From assembly GCA_947253945.1 (NCBI GenBank), contig CAMYAY010000001.1:75202-139201 (forward strand): a stretch of 64,000 bases of DNA, given 5' to 3'. Below are positions 51,001 to 58,797 of the stretch, piece by piece (within the stretch, counting starts at the first letter, position 1; each line of letters starts with the position of its first letter). The stretch comes from an uncultured Candidatus Saccharibacteria bacterium (lineage in GTDB: Bacteria; Patescibacteriota; Saccharimonadia; Saccharimonadales; Saccharimonadaceae). A program made the position numbers and the translations under genes. The notes under the pieces are model-generated. The model was not told the origin of the DNA, did not search any database, and saw only the letters and a list, made by a program, of their open reading frames with translations.

Positions 51001-51436
51001 CGAAATGGAGGTTTGGGCGCTTGAGGCTTACGGTGCTGCATCTACTTTGCAGGAAATGATTACCATTAAGTCTGATGACGTGAAGGGTCGTGCTCGCGCC
51101 TATGAAAGTATCATTAAGGGTGAGCCGATTGAAGGACCAGATATTCCAGAAGGTTTCAAGGTTCTTGTGAAGGAATTGCAGGGTCTTGGTTTGCGCGTTG
51201 ACCTCGTAAAGGATAACGAGCTAGAAGATGCCGAAAATGTTGTCACCGAGAAGGGTACTGGCGGTAAACTTGATGACCTTGATATCGCACCAGATGAACT
51301 TGGTCAGATGGTATCACCGGACGACTTAGACGAAGAAGATGATAATATCACCGATATGCCAGATGATGACGAAGAGGACATGATCGATATCGATGAAAAC
51401 GATGAAGATGATAATAATGAAGAGGAGGAGGCATAA
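48005..51436 (+). CDS. rpoB: RNA polymerase subunit beta
   Basis: An 1143-residue beta subunit with the expected conserved blocks: the rifampicin-region sequence SQFMDQANPVSELAHKRRLSSMGPGG, the NMDDSI and DKLAGRYGNKGVVAKI active-site regions, and GGQRFGEMEVWALEAYGA near the end. A C-terminal tail of about 38 residues is almost entirely Asp and Glu (from about 1105). The start is GTG after an AGAGGAG site. The stop overlaps the rpoC ATG by one base. rplJ and rplL are not upstream as they are in many bacteria. Confidence 0.97.
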   Translation: MANATKGWVENGITKRTYFTPQHKVLELPNLVGHLQKSWDDLVKHELADVFKEVSPIEDFTGQKLSLSFKDYHFGDPKITDREAIRDNTSYEAPLYANVELVNRVTGEVREDELYLGDYPWMTDRGTFIINGSERVVVSQLIRSSGVFFTAEEGVDGRKCYGAKIIPGRGVWFEFETSKDHAIYVKIDRKRRFPVTTLLRALGYSTNTKLKELFEKVDNGEQSYIDATIAKDTSRGTNEALIEVFRKIRPGDLATVDNAKGMIERTFFDFKRFDISRVGRYKMNQRLAAIKRELGLTPELTEIPENRVLLIDDLVAIIAEIIRLNNTQEPADDIDAFYNRRVRLVGELVARQFRVGLLRLDRNVRDRMSVADLENVTPASLINARPIVAAVREFFASSQLSQFMDQANPVSELAHKRRLSSMGPGGLTRERAGIEVRDIHPTHYSRVCIIETPEGGNVGLVLYLASYARINEYGFLEAPYRKVVNGRVTDEVVYMDAAQEEHETIAESSVELNDDGTFKEARVDARRELRPETVDAGDVTYMDACSTQVIGTTAALIPFVEKNRIDRNLMGSNMQRQAVPLIKPTSPIVGTGIEHDLALNTPALTVARDDGEVTKADADEVQVKYTDGTTGVYHPTHFVKSNEDRSFNERTVVVRGQHVVKGQPLVEGASVADGEIALGRDLIVAYMPWKGYNMDDSIIISRRLVEDDALTSVNITSSMVEVRDTKLGPEQVTRDIPNASEDALRNLDANGIVTVGAEVRPGDVLVGKITPRGEQELSSEERLLRAIFGEKAKDVRDTSHRVGRSEGGKVVAVRIFDRNSGHDLKAGVLQQIEIFIAQSRKIQVGDKLAGRYGNKGVVAKILAEEDMPFMADGTPVDIILNPMGVPSRMNLGQLFEVHIGMAARKLGYKVATPAFRGVPNEVIADQLEKAGFNRNGKMQLFDGRTGEPFQEQTTVGVMYMIKLHHMVLDKIHARSTGPYAMVTQQPLGGRAHNGGQRFGEMEVWALEAYGAASTLQEMITIKSDDVKGRARAYESIIKGEPIEGPDIPEGFKVLVKELQGLGLRVDLVKDNELEDAENVVTEKGTGGKLDDLDIAPDELGQMVSPDDLDEEDDNITDMPDDDEEDMIDIDENDEDDNNEEEEA

Positions 51437-54400
51437 TGATGCGACCAAAGTCTAACGACGACAAGTCAATCTCTGATTTTGACGCAGTGCGCCTAGCGGT
51501 AGCTAGCGAAGAAGATATCTTGTCTTGGTCATATGGCGAAGTATTGAAGCCAGAAACCATCAACTATCGCACACAGAAGCCAGAGCGCGATGGTTTGTTC
51601 TGCGAGCGTATTTTTGGGCCAGAGAAGGATATTAACCCGCATGATGCCAAGCTGAAGGGCGTGCGCTCACGTGAAGCCGCTGTTGATAAAAACGGTGAGC
51701 TAGTTACGCGCGCTTCGGCTCGTCGTGAGCGAATGGGACACATTAAACTTGCTACCCCAGTAGCGCATATCTGGTTTATGCGCGGTACGCCTAGTGCGAT
51801 GTCACTATTGCTCAACTTGACCGTAAAGGAGTTGGAGCGTATTGCTTACTTCCAATCGTATGCTATTTTGGCAGTTGATGACGAAGCAGTTGCTGAACTA
51901 CGTAATGCAAACGAAGAGCAGTATAACGCTTCACGTGCGGCTATTAAGTATCGTTACGACCGCGCTATGGCTGAGCCAGCTGCTGAAGGCGAGGCGCCAG
52001 TAGATGCTAAGACTCTAGCAAAACAGATGTCAGCTGAAATCACTGCTGCAACCGATGAGTATCAAGAGAAGAAGTCGATGCTAGATAGTCTCGTAAAGGG
52101 TGCTACAATGACCGAGAGCGCTTACCGTAACTTACCAGAGGAATACCAAGACTTGGTTGAAGTTGGTATGGGTGGCGCAGCGTTGCATCGTTTGCTTTGC
52201 GAGATTGACCTTAACCAATTAATCGAGGATTTGACTGCCGTGGCCGACAAGAAGAAGGGTCAGGCACGCCAGAAGATTCAGAAGCGTCTCAAGATGCTTG
52301 AGGGTATGCGCTCGGCTGGTATCAAGCCGGAATCAATGTGTTTGACAATCTTGCCGGTGATTCCACCAGATCTACGCCCGATGGTATCGCTTGCTGGTGG
52401 TCGCTTTGCTACTTCTGATTTGAACGATTTGTACCGTCGTATTATTAACCGTAATAATCGTTTGAAGAAGTTGGCTGAATTAAATGCACCTGAAGTGATT
52501 ACGCGCAATGAAATGCGCATGCTACAGGAAGCGGTTGATGCTTTGATTGATAACTCAGCGGCTCGTGGCACGCGCGCTGCGCAAGCTACTGGTGGCCGTC
52601 GTCGTCTGAAGTCATTGTCTGACCTCTTGAAGGGTAAGCAGGGTCGCTTCCGCCAGAACTTGCTTGGCAAGCGTGTTGATTACTCTGGCCGTTCAGTAAT
52701 TGTTTCTGGTCCAGATCTCAACATTAACGAATGTGGTATGCCAAAGACCATGGCGCTAGAATTGTTTAAGCCATTTGTTATCTCAAAGCTGATTGAATGG
52801 GAGCAGGCTAATACAATTCACACTGCACAGCGTTTAATCGATGCTGGTGCGCCAGTGATTTGGGATGCTCTTGAAGAGGCGATTAAGGGTAAGTATGTCT
52901 TGCTCAACCGCGCCCCTACGTTGCACCGCTTGTCAATTCAGGCCTTCCAGCCAAGACTAATTGAAGGTCAGGCAATTCAGGTGTGCCCGCTAGTGACTTC
53001 TGGCTTTAACGCCGACTTCGATGGCGACCAGATGTCAGTACATCTACCTTTGTCAGATGAAGCGCAGGCAGAAGCACGCGACTTGATTTCGGCATCAAAT
53101 AACCTTTTGAAGCCTTCCGATGGTTCGCCAACGCTTTCAATTTATCAGGATATTGTGCTTGGTTGTTACTACTTGAGTTATAACAAGCAGTCAACTCAGT
53201 TGAAGCCAGGCGAACAGCCACATGCTTATGCGTCAGAGGCTGAAGCTATTATGGCGCATGAAGCACACGAGATTGAGTATCAGACACCAATCATCGTTCG
53301 TTTCCGTGGCCAGTTATTGCACACTACTCTTGGGCGTGTCTTGTTTAACGAGGTATTACCAGAAGACTTCCCGTATGTAAACGATGTTTTGACCAAGAAA
53401 GTTATCTGTAAGGTGCTAGCGCGTATCTTCAACCGTTATGGCTCAGAAGCTACTGCTAGAACGGCAAATAACATTAAGGGTTTGGCATTGGAGCACGCTA
53501 CTCGTTCAGCAATTTCTACTGGTATGGAAGATTACTTCACACTTAGCGATGTTACGGATATTGCAAATGAGGGTGACAAGAAGGTAGCTCAGATTGCTGA
53601 TCAGTATGACCAGGGCTTGATTACGAACTCAGAGCGCCATAAACTAACGGTTCATACTTGGCGCCAAGTTGATGCGAAGGTGACCGAGGAAGTTGAGGCG
53701 CACCTCCAGAAGGTCGACTCAGCAGTATCAGTGCTCGCCAACTCTGGTGCACGTGGTTCTATCGATAACATTAAGCAGGCCGCGGCAATGATTGGCGTTC
53801 AGGTGGATGCCTCCGGCCGTGAAATCGAGCTTCCGGTGAAAAATTCATTTAAGCATGGTATGACACCGCTCGAAGCCTTCGTGGTAACGCGTGGTTCTCG
53901 TTATGGTGCTGTGTCTACGGCTTTGAAGACGGCTGACTCTGGTTATTTGACTCGTCGTTTGGTTGATGTGTCGCAGGATGTATTTACCGTGCCTGATGAA
54001 GGTACGGCGGAAGACCCGGGCTTCACAATCTATCGTAACGAGACCGAAGAGACTATGATTGAATTCTGCGATCGCATCTCTGGTCGTTATGCTGCTGAAG
54101 ATGTTGAAGGTTATGTAAAGCGTGGTGATTTGATTACTAGCGATATTGCTTCAGCAATTCAGGGTGATGAGAATATCAAGTCAGTGAAGATTATGTCAGT
54201 CTTGTCGACTCCTGAATTATCTGGTATTCCACGTAAGAGCTATGGTATTGATATGTCAACTGGCTTCCTCGTATCAGAGTCAGAGCCAATTGGTGTAATT
54301 GCTGCCCAGTCTGTGGGCGAGCCAGGCACTCAGTTAACGTTGAATACAAAGCACGCTGGTGGTGTTGGTGGTGATGATATTTCTCAGGGTTTGCCGCGTG

Positions 54401-55278
54401 TGGATGAGCTTTTGGAAGCGCATGAACCAAAGGGTCGTGCGATTGTTGCCGAGAGCGACGGCACAGTGAGCGTTGAAGAGCGGGGCGATATGTATGAAGT
54501 AACAGTTACTCCATTGGCTGGTCGTACTGAAGTTCTACGGTTTGCTGATAATCAGGAAGCACGTGTGCGTGATGGCGCAGTAGTGCGCACTGGCGACATC
54601 TTGGCCAGTAGCGACCACAATGGCATGCCGCTGGTTGCTCCATTCGATGGCGTGGTAACTTACGTTGATGACGGTCTCCGCATTACCGCTGAGCGCCAAC
54701 AACCAAAGCTTTATCGCATCTCTAATACTCGTACTCTAGCAGTGACGGATGGCGATACTGTTAAGGCTGGCGACCGCATCACCACTGGTTCTATTGAGCT
54801 TCATGAGCTCATGAAGTACAAGGGTATTGCCGAAACTGAGCGCTATATCATTAACGATGTGTTGAAGATTTACGCTGCACAGGGTCAGGATATCTCGCCG
54901 AAGCACCTTGAGGTGATTGTCCGCCAGATGTTTAGCCGTGTACGGATTGAAGAGCCGGGTGATAGTCAATTTATTGCTGGCGATGTTGTCTCAAAGGCTT
55001 TAGCAGTTGATACTAATAAGAAGCTAATTGCCGCCGGTAAGCAACCTGCCGAGTTTACGCAATTGCTACTTGGTATCACTAAGGTAGCAGTTAACAGTGA
55101 CTCATTCCTCTCTGGTGCGTCATTCCAGGATACAACTCGTGTCTTGATTGGTGCTGCTACTTCTGGCCGTGTTGACCACTTGAAGGGTCTAAAGGAAAAC
55201 GTGATTATCGGTCGCAAGATTCCAGTTGGTACTGGCGCCTTGAGTGAACATGATTACGCTGAAGAACAACAAGCCTAG
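51436..55278 (+). CDS. rpoC: RNA polymerase subunit beta' lacking both zinc sites
   Basis: A 1280-residue beta' with the Mg2+ motif NADFDGDQM (525-533), the bridge-helix/trigger-loop region (HGMTPLEAFVVTRGSRYG, then GVIAAQSVGEPGTQLT) and VDYSGRSVIVSGP. Two features differ from the usual protein. After FCERIFGPEKD the N-terminal zinc ribbon (normally CxC and CxxC) reads INPHDAKLKG to DKNGELVTR with no cysteines. The second site, normally DCGT and CxxxxGVCxxCYG, reads PDEGT (853-857) and SGIPRKSYG (929-937). A second ATG at 51439 is an alternative start. A terminator follows. Confidence 0.97.
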   Translation: MMRPKSNDDKSISDFDAVRLAVASEEDILSWSYGEVLKPETINYRTQKPERDGLFCERIFGPEKDINPHDAKLKGVRSREAAVDKNGELVTRASARRERMGHIKLATPVAHIWFMRGTPSAMSLLLNLTVKELERIAYFQSYAILAVDDEAVAELRNANEEQYNASRAAIKYRYDRAMAEPAAEGEAPVDAKTLAKQMSAEITAATDEYQEKKSMLDSLVKGATMTESAYRNLPEEYQDLVEVGMGGAALHRLLCEIDLNQLIEDLTAVADKKKGQARQKIQKRLKMLEGMRSAGIKPESMCLTILPVIPPDLRPMVSLAGGRFATSDLNDLYRRIINRNNRLKKLAELNAPEVITRNEMRMLQEAVDALIDNSAARGTRAAQATGGRRRLKSLSDLLKGKQGRFRQNLLGKRVDYSGRSVIVSGPDLNINECGMPKTMALELFKPFVISKLIEWEQANTIHTAQRLIDAGAPVIWDALEEAIKGKYVLLNRAPTLHRLSIQAFQPRLIEGQAIQVCPLVTSGFNADFDGDQMSVHLPLSDEAQAEARDLISASNNLLKPSDGSPTLSIYQDIVLGCYYLSYNKQSTQLKPGEQPHAYASEAEAIMAHEAHEIEYQTPIIVRFRGQLLHTTLGRVLFNEVLPEDFPYVNDVLTKKVICKVLARIFNRYGSEATARTANNIKGLALEHATRSAISTGMEDYFTLSDVTDIANEGDKKVAQIADQYDQGLITNSERHKLTVHTWRQVDAKVTEEVEAHLQKVDSAVSVLANSGARGSIDNIKQAAAMIGVQVDASGREIELPVKNSFKHGMTPLEAFVVTRGSRYGAVSTALKTADSGYLTRRLVDVSQDVFTVPDEGTAEDPGFTIYRNETEETMIEFCDRISGRYAAEDVEGYVKRGDLITSDIASAIQGDENIKSVKIMSVLSTPELSGIPRKSYGIDMSTGFLVSESEPIGVIAAQSVGEPGTQLTLNTKHAGGVGGDDISQGLPRVDELLEAHEPKGRAIVAESDGTVSVEERGDMYEVTVTPLAGRTEVLRFADNQEARVRDGAVVRTGDILASSDHNGMPLVAPFDGVVTYVDDGLRITAERQQPKLYRISNTRTLAVTDGDTVKAGDRITTGSIELHELMKYKGIAETERYIINDVLKIYAAQGQDISPKHLEVIVRQMFSRVRIEEPGDSQFIAGDVVSKALAVDTNKKLIAAGKQPAEFTQLLLGITKVAVNSDSFLSGASFQDTTRVLIGAATSGRVDHLKGLKENVIIGRKIPVGTGALSEHDYAEEQQA

Positions 55279-55294
55279 TTATAACTAGCAAACA

Positions 55295-55323
55295 ATTAAA
55301 GCTCCTAATATAGGGGCTTTAAT
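55295..55323. terminator. Intrinsic terminator after rpoC
   Basis: An 11-bp stem with one G-U pair (55295-55305 with 55313-55323), a 7-base loop and a T-rich tail. Confidence 0.78.
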
Positions 55324-55346
55324 TTTATTTCGGCGTCATAATCTGC

Positions 55347-55352
55347 TATGAT
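55347..55352 (+). promoter_or_regulatory. Extended -10 promoter of corA
   Basis: TGC-TATGAT. The in-frame ATG at 55348 is inside this box, and ATG 55360 follows it by 7 bases, fitting the leaderless pattern. Confidence 0.62.
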
Positions 55353-55359
55353 AAAAGTA

Positions 55360-56274
55360 ATGATTAACTATTATCGTTCTACTGTAATCAATCCAGAATT
55401 GAAGCGACAAAACAAGCTATCTACGGGTGGCTGGGCTTTGGTTGAGCGCCCATCCGAACGCGATATTGAGCGCATGGCGAGCCTAGGTATTGACCGAGAT
55501 ATTTTGAACGATACACTTGACCCATATGAGGTGCCACGCCTTGAAACTGACGACGACTACACTTACTTCATCGCACGTATCCCTGATTCAGATGATGACT
55601 TGGGCGGCTTTACGACGCCGTTACTATTTGCTATTTCAGACCGTCATTTAATTACAGTTTGTCGTGAGCGTTTGCCGGCGCTATCTAGCGCCAAGGCAAT
55701 TAAGCAGGTACCAACTACTCAGCGTGGTAAGCTATTTTTAGCGCTAATATCAGTTATTATTGAGCAGTACGAGCGCCAAGTAGCAGTAATTAATCGTCGG
55801 ATGCGGGCGATTGCCTTAGATGTGTCGAATATTCGGTCATGTGACATTGCAGTGTTTACAAAGAATGAGCGAATGATTAACGATTACCTAGATGCTTTGA
55901 TTCCGATGAATATTGCACTAGAAAAAATGTTGGGTAATCGGTGGCTTAGCTTATTTGATAATGATCCCGACTTGGTGGAGGATTTGTCAATTGACTTAGA
56001 GCAGTTAATTGTGCGTTGTAAGGCGCAACTTCGCACGATTACTAATCTGCGTGATTCTTACCGGGCGGTGATGGATACGAGACTAAACGAGACGCTACGT
56101 ATTTTGACGGTAATTACTGTAGTTATGACAGTGCCTACGGTAGTGGCTGGCATCTTTGGTATGAATGTGGCTTTGCCGGGCAATGTAAATTCGCCATTGG
56201 CTTTCTGGTTAATTATATTTGGTTCGACAGTTGTGTCGGCGGTGATAGGCATTTATTTTTTGCGCCGTCGGTAA
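55360..56274 (+). CDS. corA: CorA-family Mg2+ channel
   Basis: From ATG 55360 the protein has 304 residues. It has an alpha/beta cytoplasmic domain, a long stalk helix and two C-terminal membrane segments separated by the GMN motif (267-269) in GIFGMNVALPGN, ending with basic residues. CorA channels are pentamers that admit Mg2+ (also Co2+ or Ni2+) down the membrane potential. I reject ATG 55348 because it lies in the -10 box. The next gene is an Mg2+-type P-type ATPase, so both may manage magnesium. Confidence 0.93.
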   Translation: MINYYRSTVINPELKRQNKLSTGGWALVERPSERDIERMASLGIDRDILNDTLDPYEVPRLETDDDYTYFIARIPDSDDDLGGFTTPLLFAISDRHLITVCRERLPALSSAKAIKQVPTTQRGKLFLALISVIIEQYERQVAVINRRMRAIALDVSNIRSCDIAVFTKNERMINDYLDALIPMNIALEKMLGNRWLSLFDNDPDLVEDLSIDLEQLIVRCKAQLRTITNLRDSYRAVMDTRLNETLRILTVITVVMTVPTVVAGIFGMNVALPGNVNSPLAFWLIIFGSTVVSAVIGIYFLRRR

Positions 56275-56278
56275 AAAT

Positions 56279-56307
56279 TTGACGGTTTAAACATAACCGA
56301 CTAAAAT
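56279..56307 (+). promoter_or_regulatory. Promoter of the mgtA-like gene
   Basis: TTGACG, a 17-base spacer, TAAAAT, then 9 bases to the ATG. No TGN but a strong -35. The leader would be only a few bases. Confidence 0.72.
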
Positions 56308-56316
56308 AGAAATAAC

Positions 56317-58761
56317 ATGAGGGTGGAGAGGGACTATAAATTAGGATTAACCAACGGTGAGGCGAAGCGACGCCTTTTGAAGTATGGCTATAATACACCA
56401 GTGCCAGTGCATCATTTGAGTGGCATCAAAGAATATTTAATGCGGTTCAAAAACCCGCTAGTGATTGTGCTAGTGGTGGCGGCAATTTTGTCGCTCTATA
56501 TGGGCGAGGTAGCAAGCGCCGTTACGGTACTAGTGATTGTATTTATTTCTACGACGCTGGACTTTATTAATACATTTCGCTCAGAGCGCGCCGCGCAGGC
56601 GTTGCAGCGTACAGTGCGGGTCAGTGCTACGGTGCTACGCAGTGGTAAGCCACGTAAGGTGCCAGTGGCTAATTTGGTGCCGGGCGATGTTGTCATAGTG
56701 TCAGCTGGTAGTTTAATACCGGCTGATGGTGTGGTGTTGGAATCGGATGGTATGGCAGTGGACGAAAGCGCAATTACCGGTGAATCATTTCCGGTAATTA
56801 AATCCGTCAAGGACCAAGTGAAGATGGGTAGTAATGTGACGAGTGGCAGTGGCTGCGTATTGTTGCAGCAGACTGGTGCTCATACGGAGTTTGCACAGAT
56901 TGCAAAGTCGCTTAATCGAAACAAAGTGACGGAATTTGACATTGAGATTGCGAGATTATCGGTAATGCTGACGCGAATTACCTTTGGTCTAGTTTTGATG
57001 ATTGTGGTGATAAATATTATTTTTCACCGTGACATGGCAAGTTCGATTCTATTTGCGATTGCCTTGGCTGTAGGGATGACACCGGAGCTATTACCGTTAA
57101 TTATCACTATTAATTTGACTAAGGGCTCGCTGCGCATGGCGAAGAAGGGCGTAATTGTTAAAAAGCTATCGGCCATGCAGAATTTTGGTAGCATGGATAT
57201 TCTTTGTACTGACAAAACTGGTACCTTGACGGAAAGCAAAATTGCGGTTGCGAAGACTCAGAACTATTATGGCAATGATGCGCCACGGCTGCTGCAGCTA
57301 GCAGCATTTGTGAGTAATAATTCACGTTCGTTCAATAGCCCGCTAGATGACGCCGTGGTAAAGTGTGCACCGGCTGATTTAGATGGCTACGTAATGCAGC
57401 GCGAAATACCATTTGATTTTCAGCGGCGTCGTGAGAGTGTGTTGGCGAAGCTGAATGGCGGCGATTATCAGCTAATTACCAAGGGCGCAGCTGATAGTAT
57501 GCTAAAAATAGTTAAATATTATCGTGATAACAATGGTGAGGCGCGCCGGCTAACTAAGGCTGGTCTCGATGGGCTCATGCAAGATTGTACTAATCTAAGT
57601 AAACAAGGGTATCGTACTTTAATGGTGGCGACGCGTGATTTTGATACGGCTGACATTGCATTGGAAGACGAATCGGAAATGGTATTCGAGGGCTTTATTG
57701 CGTTCGAAGATCCACCGAAGGCGTCGGCGGCTAAATCACTAAAAGCACTAGCTTCGAACGGTATTGCGGTGAAGATTGTTACGGGCGATGACCCATTGGT
57801 AGCAACGAAGATTGCGGAGAGTCTAGGTCTAACGGTAAAAGGCGTATTAACTGGTGATCAAATTAGTAAACTAAACAGTGTTAAGTTGCGTCGTCGAGTT
57901 GATAAAACGACGATTTTTGCGCGAGTCAATCCAAGCCAGAAGCTGGCGGTGATTGAGGCCTTGCGCCATGCTGGTCATGTTGTTGGCTACATGGGGGATG
58001 GTATTAATGATGCGCCGGCGCTACGTATCGCTGATATTGGTATTTCAGTTAATAATGCGGTGGATGTGGCCAAGCAAACCGCCGATTTGATTTTGCTGGG
58101 CAAGAGTTTGCGCTACCTTAATGATGGCGTAGTGGAAGGGCGTCGCACCTTTGCTAATACGATGAAGTATCTCAAAATGAGTTTGAGCTCTAACTTTGGC
58201 AATATGTTCTCGATGGCGGGTGCGTCGTTGGTGCTGCCATTTTTGCCGATGACAGCGTCGCAGATTTTACTGAACAACTTGTTATATGATACTTCGCAGT
58301 TTGCTATTCCATCCGATAACGTAGACCGAGCGCAGTTGGCTCAGCCGCGTCGTATGGACTTGAAGTCACTGAAGAAGTTTATGTGGCTGTTTGGCATTGC
58401 GAGCTCATTATTCGATTTTATTACTTTCGCTATCTTACTGGGGGTATTTAAGTCGGACGCAGCTCAGTTTCAAACTTGTTGGTTTATCGAATCGTTGTTA
58501 ACGCAAATACTGGTAGTGTTTATTATCCGTTCACATAAGTGGTCGCTTAGCAGCCGCCCATCGCTACCGTTAATTGGTAGCATTGGCTGCATTGCTGCGC
58601 TGGCAATTGCGGTAGTTTATACGACGATTGGCAGCTGGTTTGGCTTTATTATCCCAGAATGGCATCTAAGCTTAGCGATTGCTGGCATCGTGGCTGGTTA
58701 TCTTGTAGTAATCGAGCTATTAAAACGTCTATTTTATCGGTTTAACAGCACAAGTATTTGA
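56317..58761 (+). CDS. mgtA: Mg2+-transporting-type P-type ATPase
   Basis: An 814-residue P3B-type ATPase. It has an N-terminal cation-ATPase domain, the actuator TGES loop (AITGESFPV), a membrane segment with GMTPELLPLIIT typical of MgtA/MgtB, the phosphorylated Asp299 in CTDKTGTLT, the nucleotide-binding domain, GDGINDAPALR, and a C-terminal group of six membrane helices. It is expected to import Mg2+ with ATP. It is shorter than E. coli MgtA at the N-terminus. With corA just upstream, two routes of Mg2+ entry are encoded side by side under separate promoters. Confidence 0.9.
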   Translation: MRVERDYKLGLTNGEAKRRLLKYGYNTPVPVHHLSGIKEYLMRFKNPLVIVLVVAAILSLYMGEVASAVTVLVIVFISTTLDFINTFRSERAAQALQRTVRVSATVLRSGKPRKVPVANLVPGDVVIVSAGSLIPADGVVLESDGMAVDESAITGESFPVIKSVKDQVKMGSNVTSGSGCVLLQQTGAHTEFAQIAKSLNRNKVTEFDIEIARLSVMLTRITFGLVLMIVVINIIFHRDMASSILFAIALAVGMTPELLPLIITINLTKGSLRMAKKGVIVKKLSAMQNFGSMDILCTDKTGTLTESKIAVAKTQNYYGNDAPRLLQLAAFVSNNSRSFNSPLDDAVVKCAPADLDGYVMQREIPFDFQRRRESVLAKLNGGDYQLITKGAADSMLKIVKYYRDNNGEARRLTKAGLDGLMQDCTNLSKQGYRTLMVATRDFDTADIALEDESEMVFEGFIAFEDPPKASAAKSLKALASNGIAVKIVTGDDPLVATKIAESLGLTVKGVLTGDQISKLNSVKLRRRVDKTTIFARVNPSQKLAVIEALRHAGHVVGYMGDGINDAPALRIADIGISVNNAVDVAKQTADLILLGKSLRYLNDGVVEGRRTFANTMKYLKMSLSSNFGNMFSMAGASLVLPFLPMTASQILLNNLLYDTSQFAIPSDNVDRAQLAQPRRMDLKSLKKFMWLFGIASSLFDFITFAILLGVFKSDAAQFQTCWFIESLLTQILVVFIIRSHKWSLSSRPSLPLIGSIGCIAALAIAVVYTTIGSWFGFIIPEWHLSLAIAGIVAGYLVVIELLKRLFYRFNSTSI

Positions 58762-58797
58762 AATGGTTATGGTTTTTTGTTAATATAGGAGTATATC

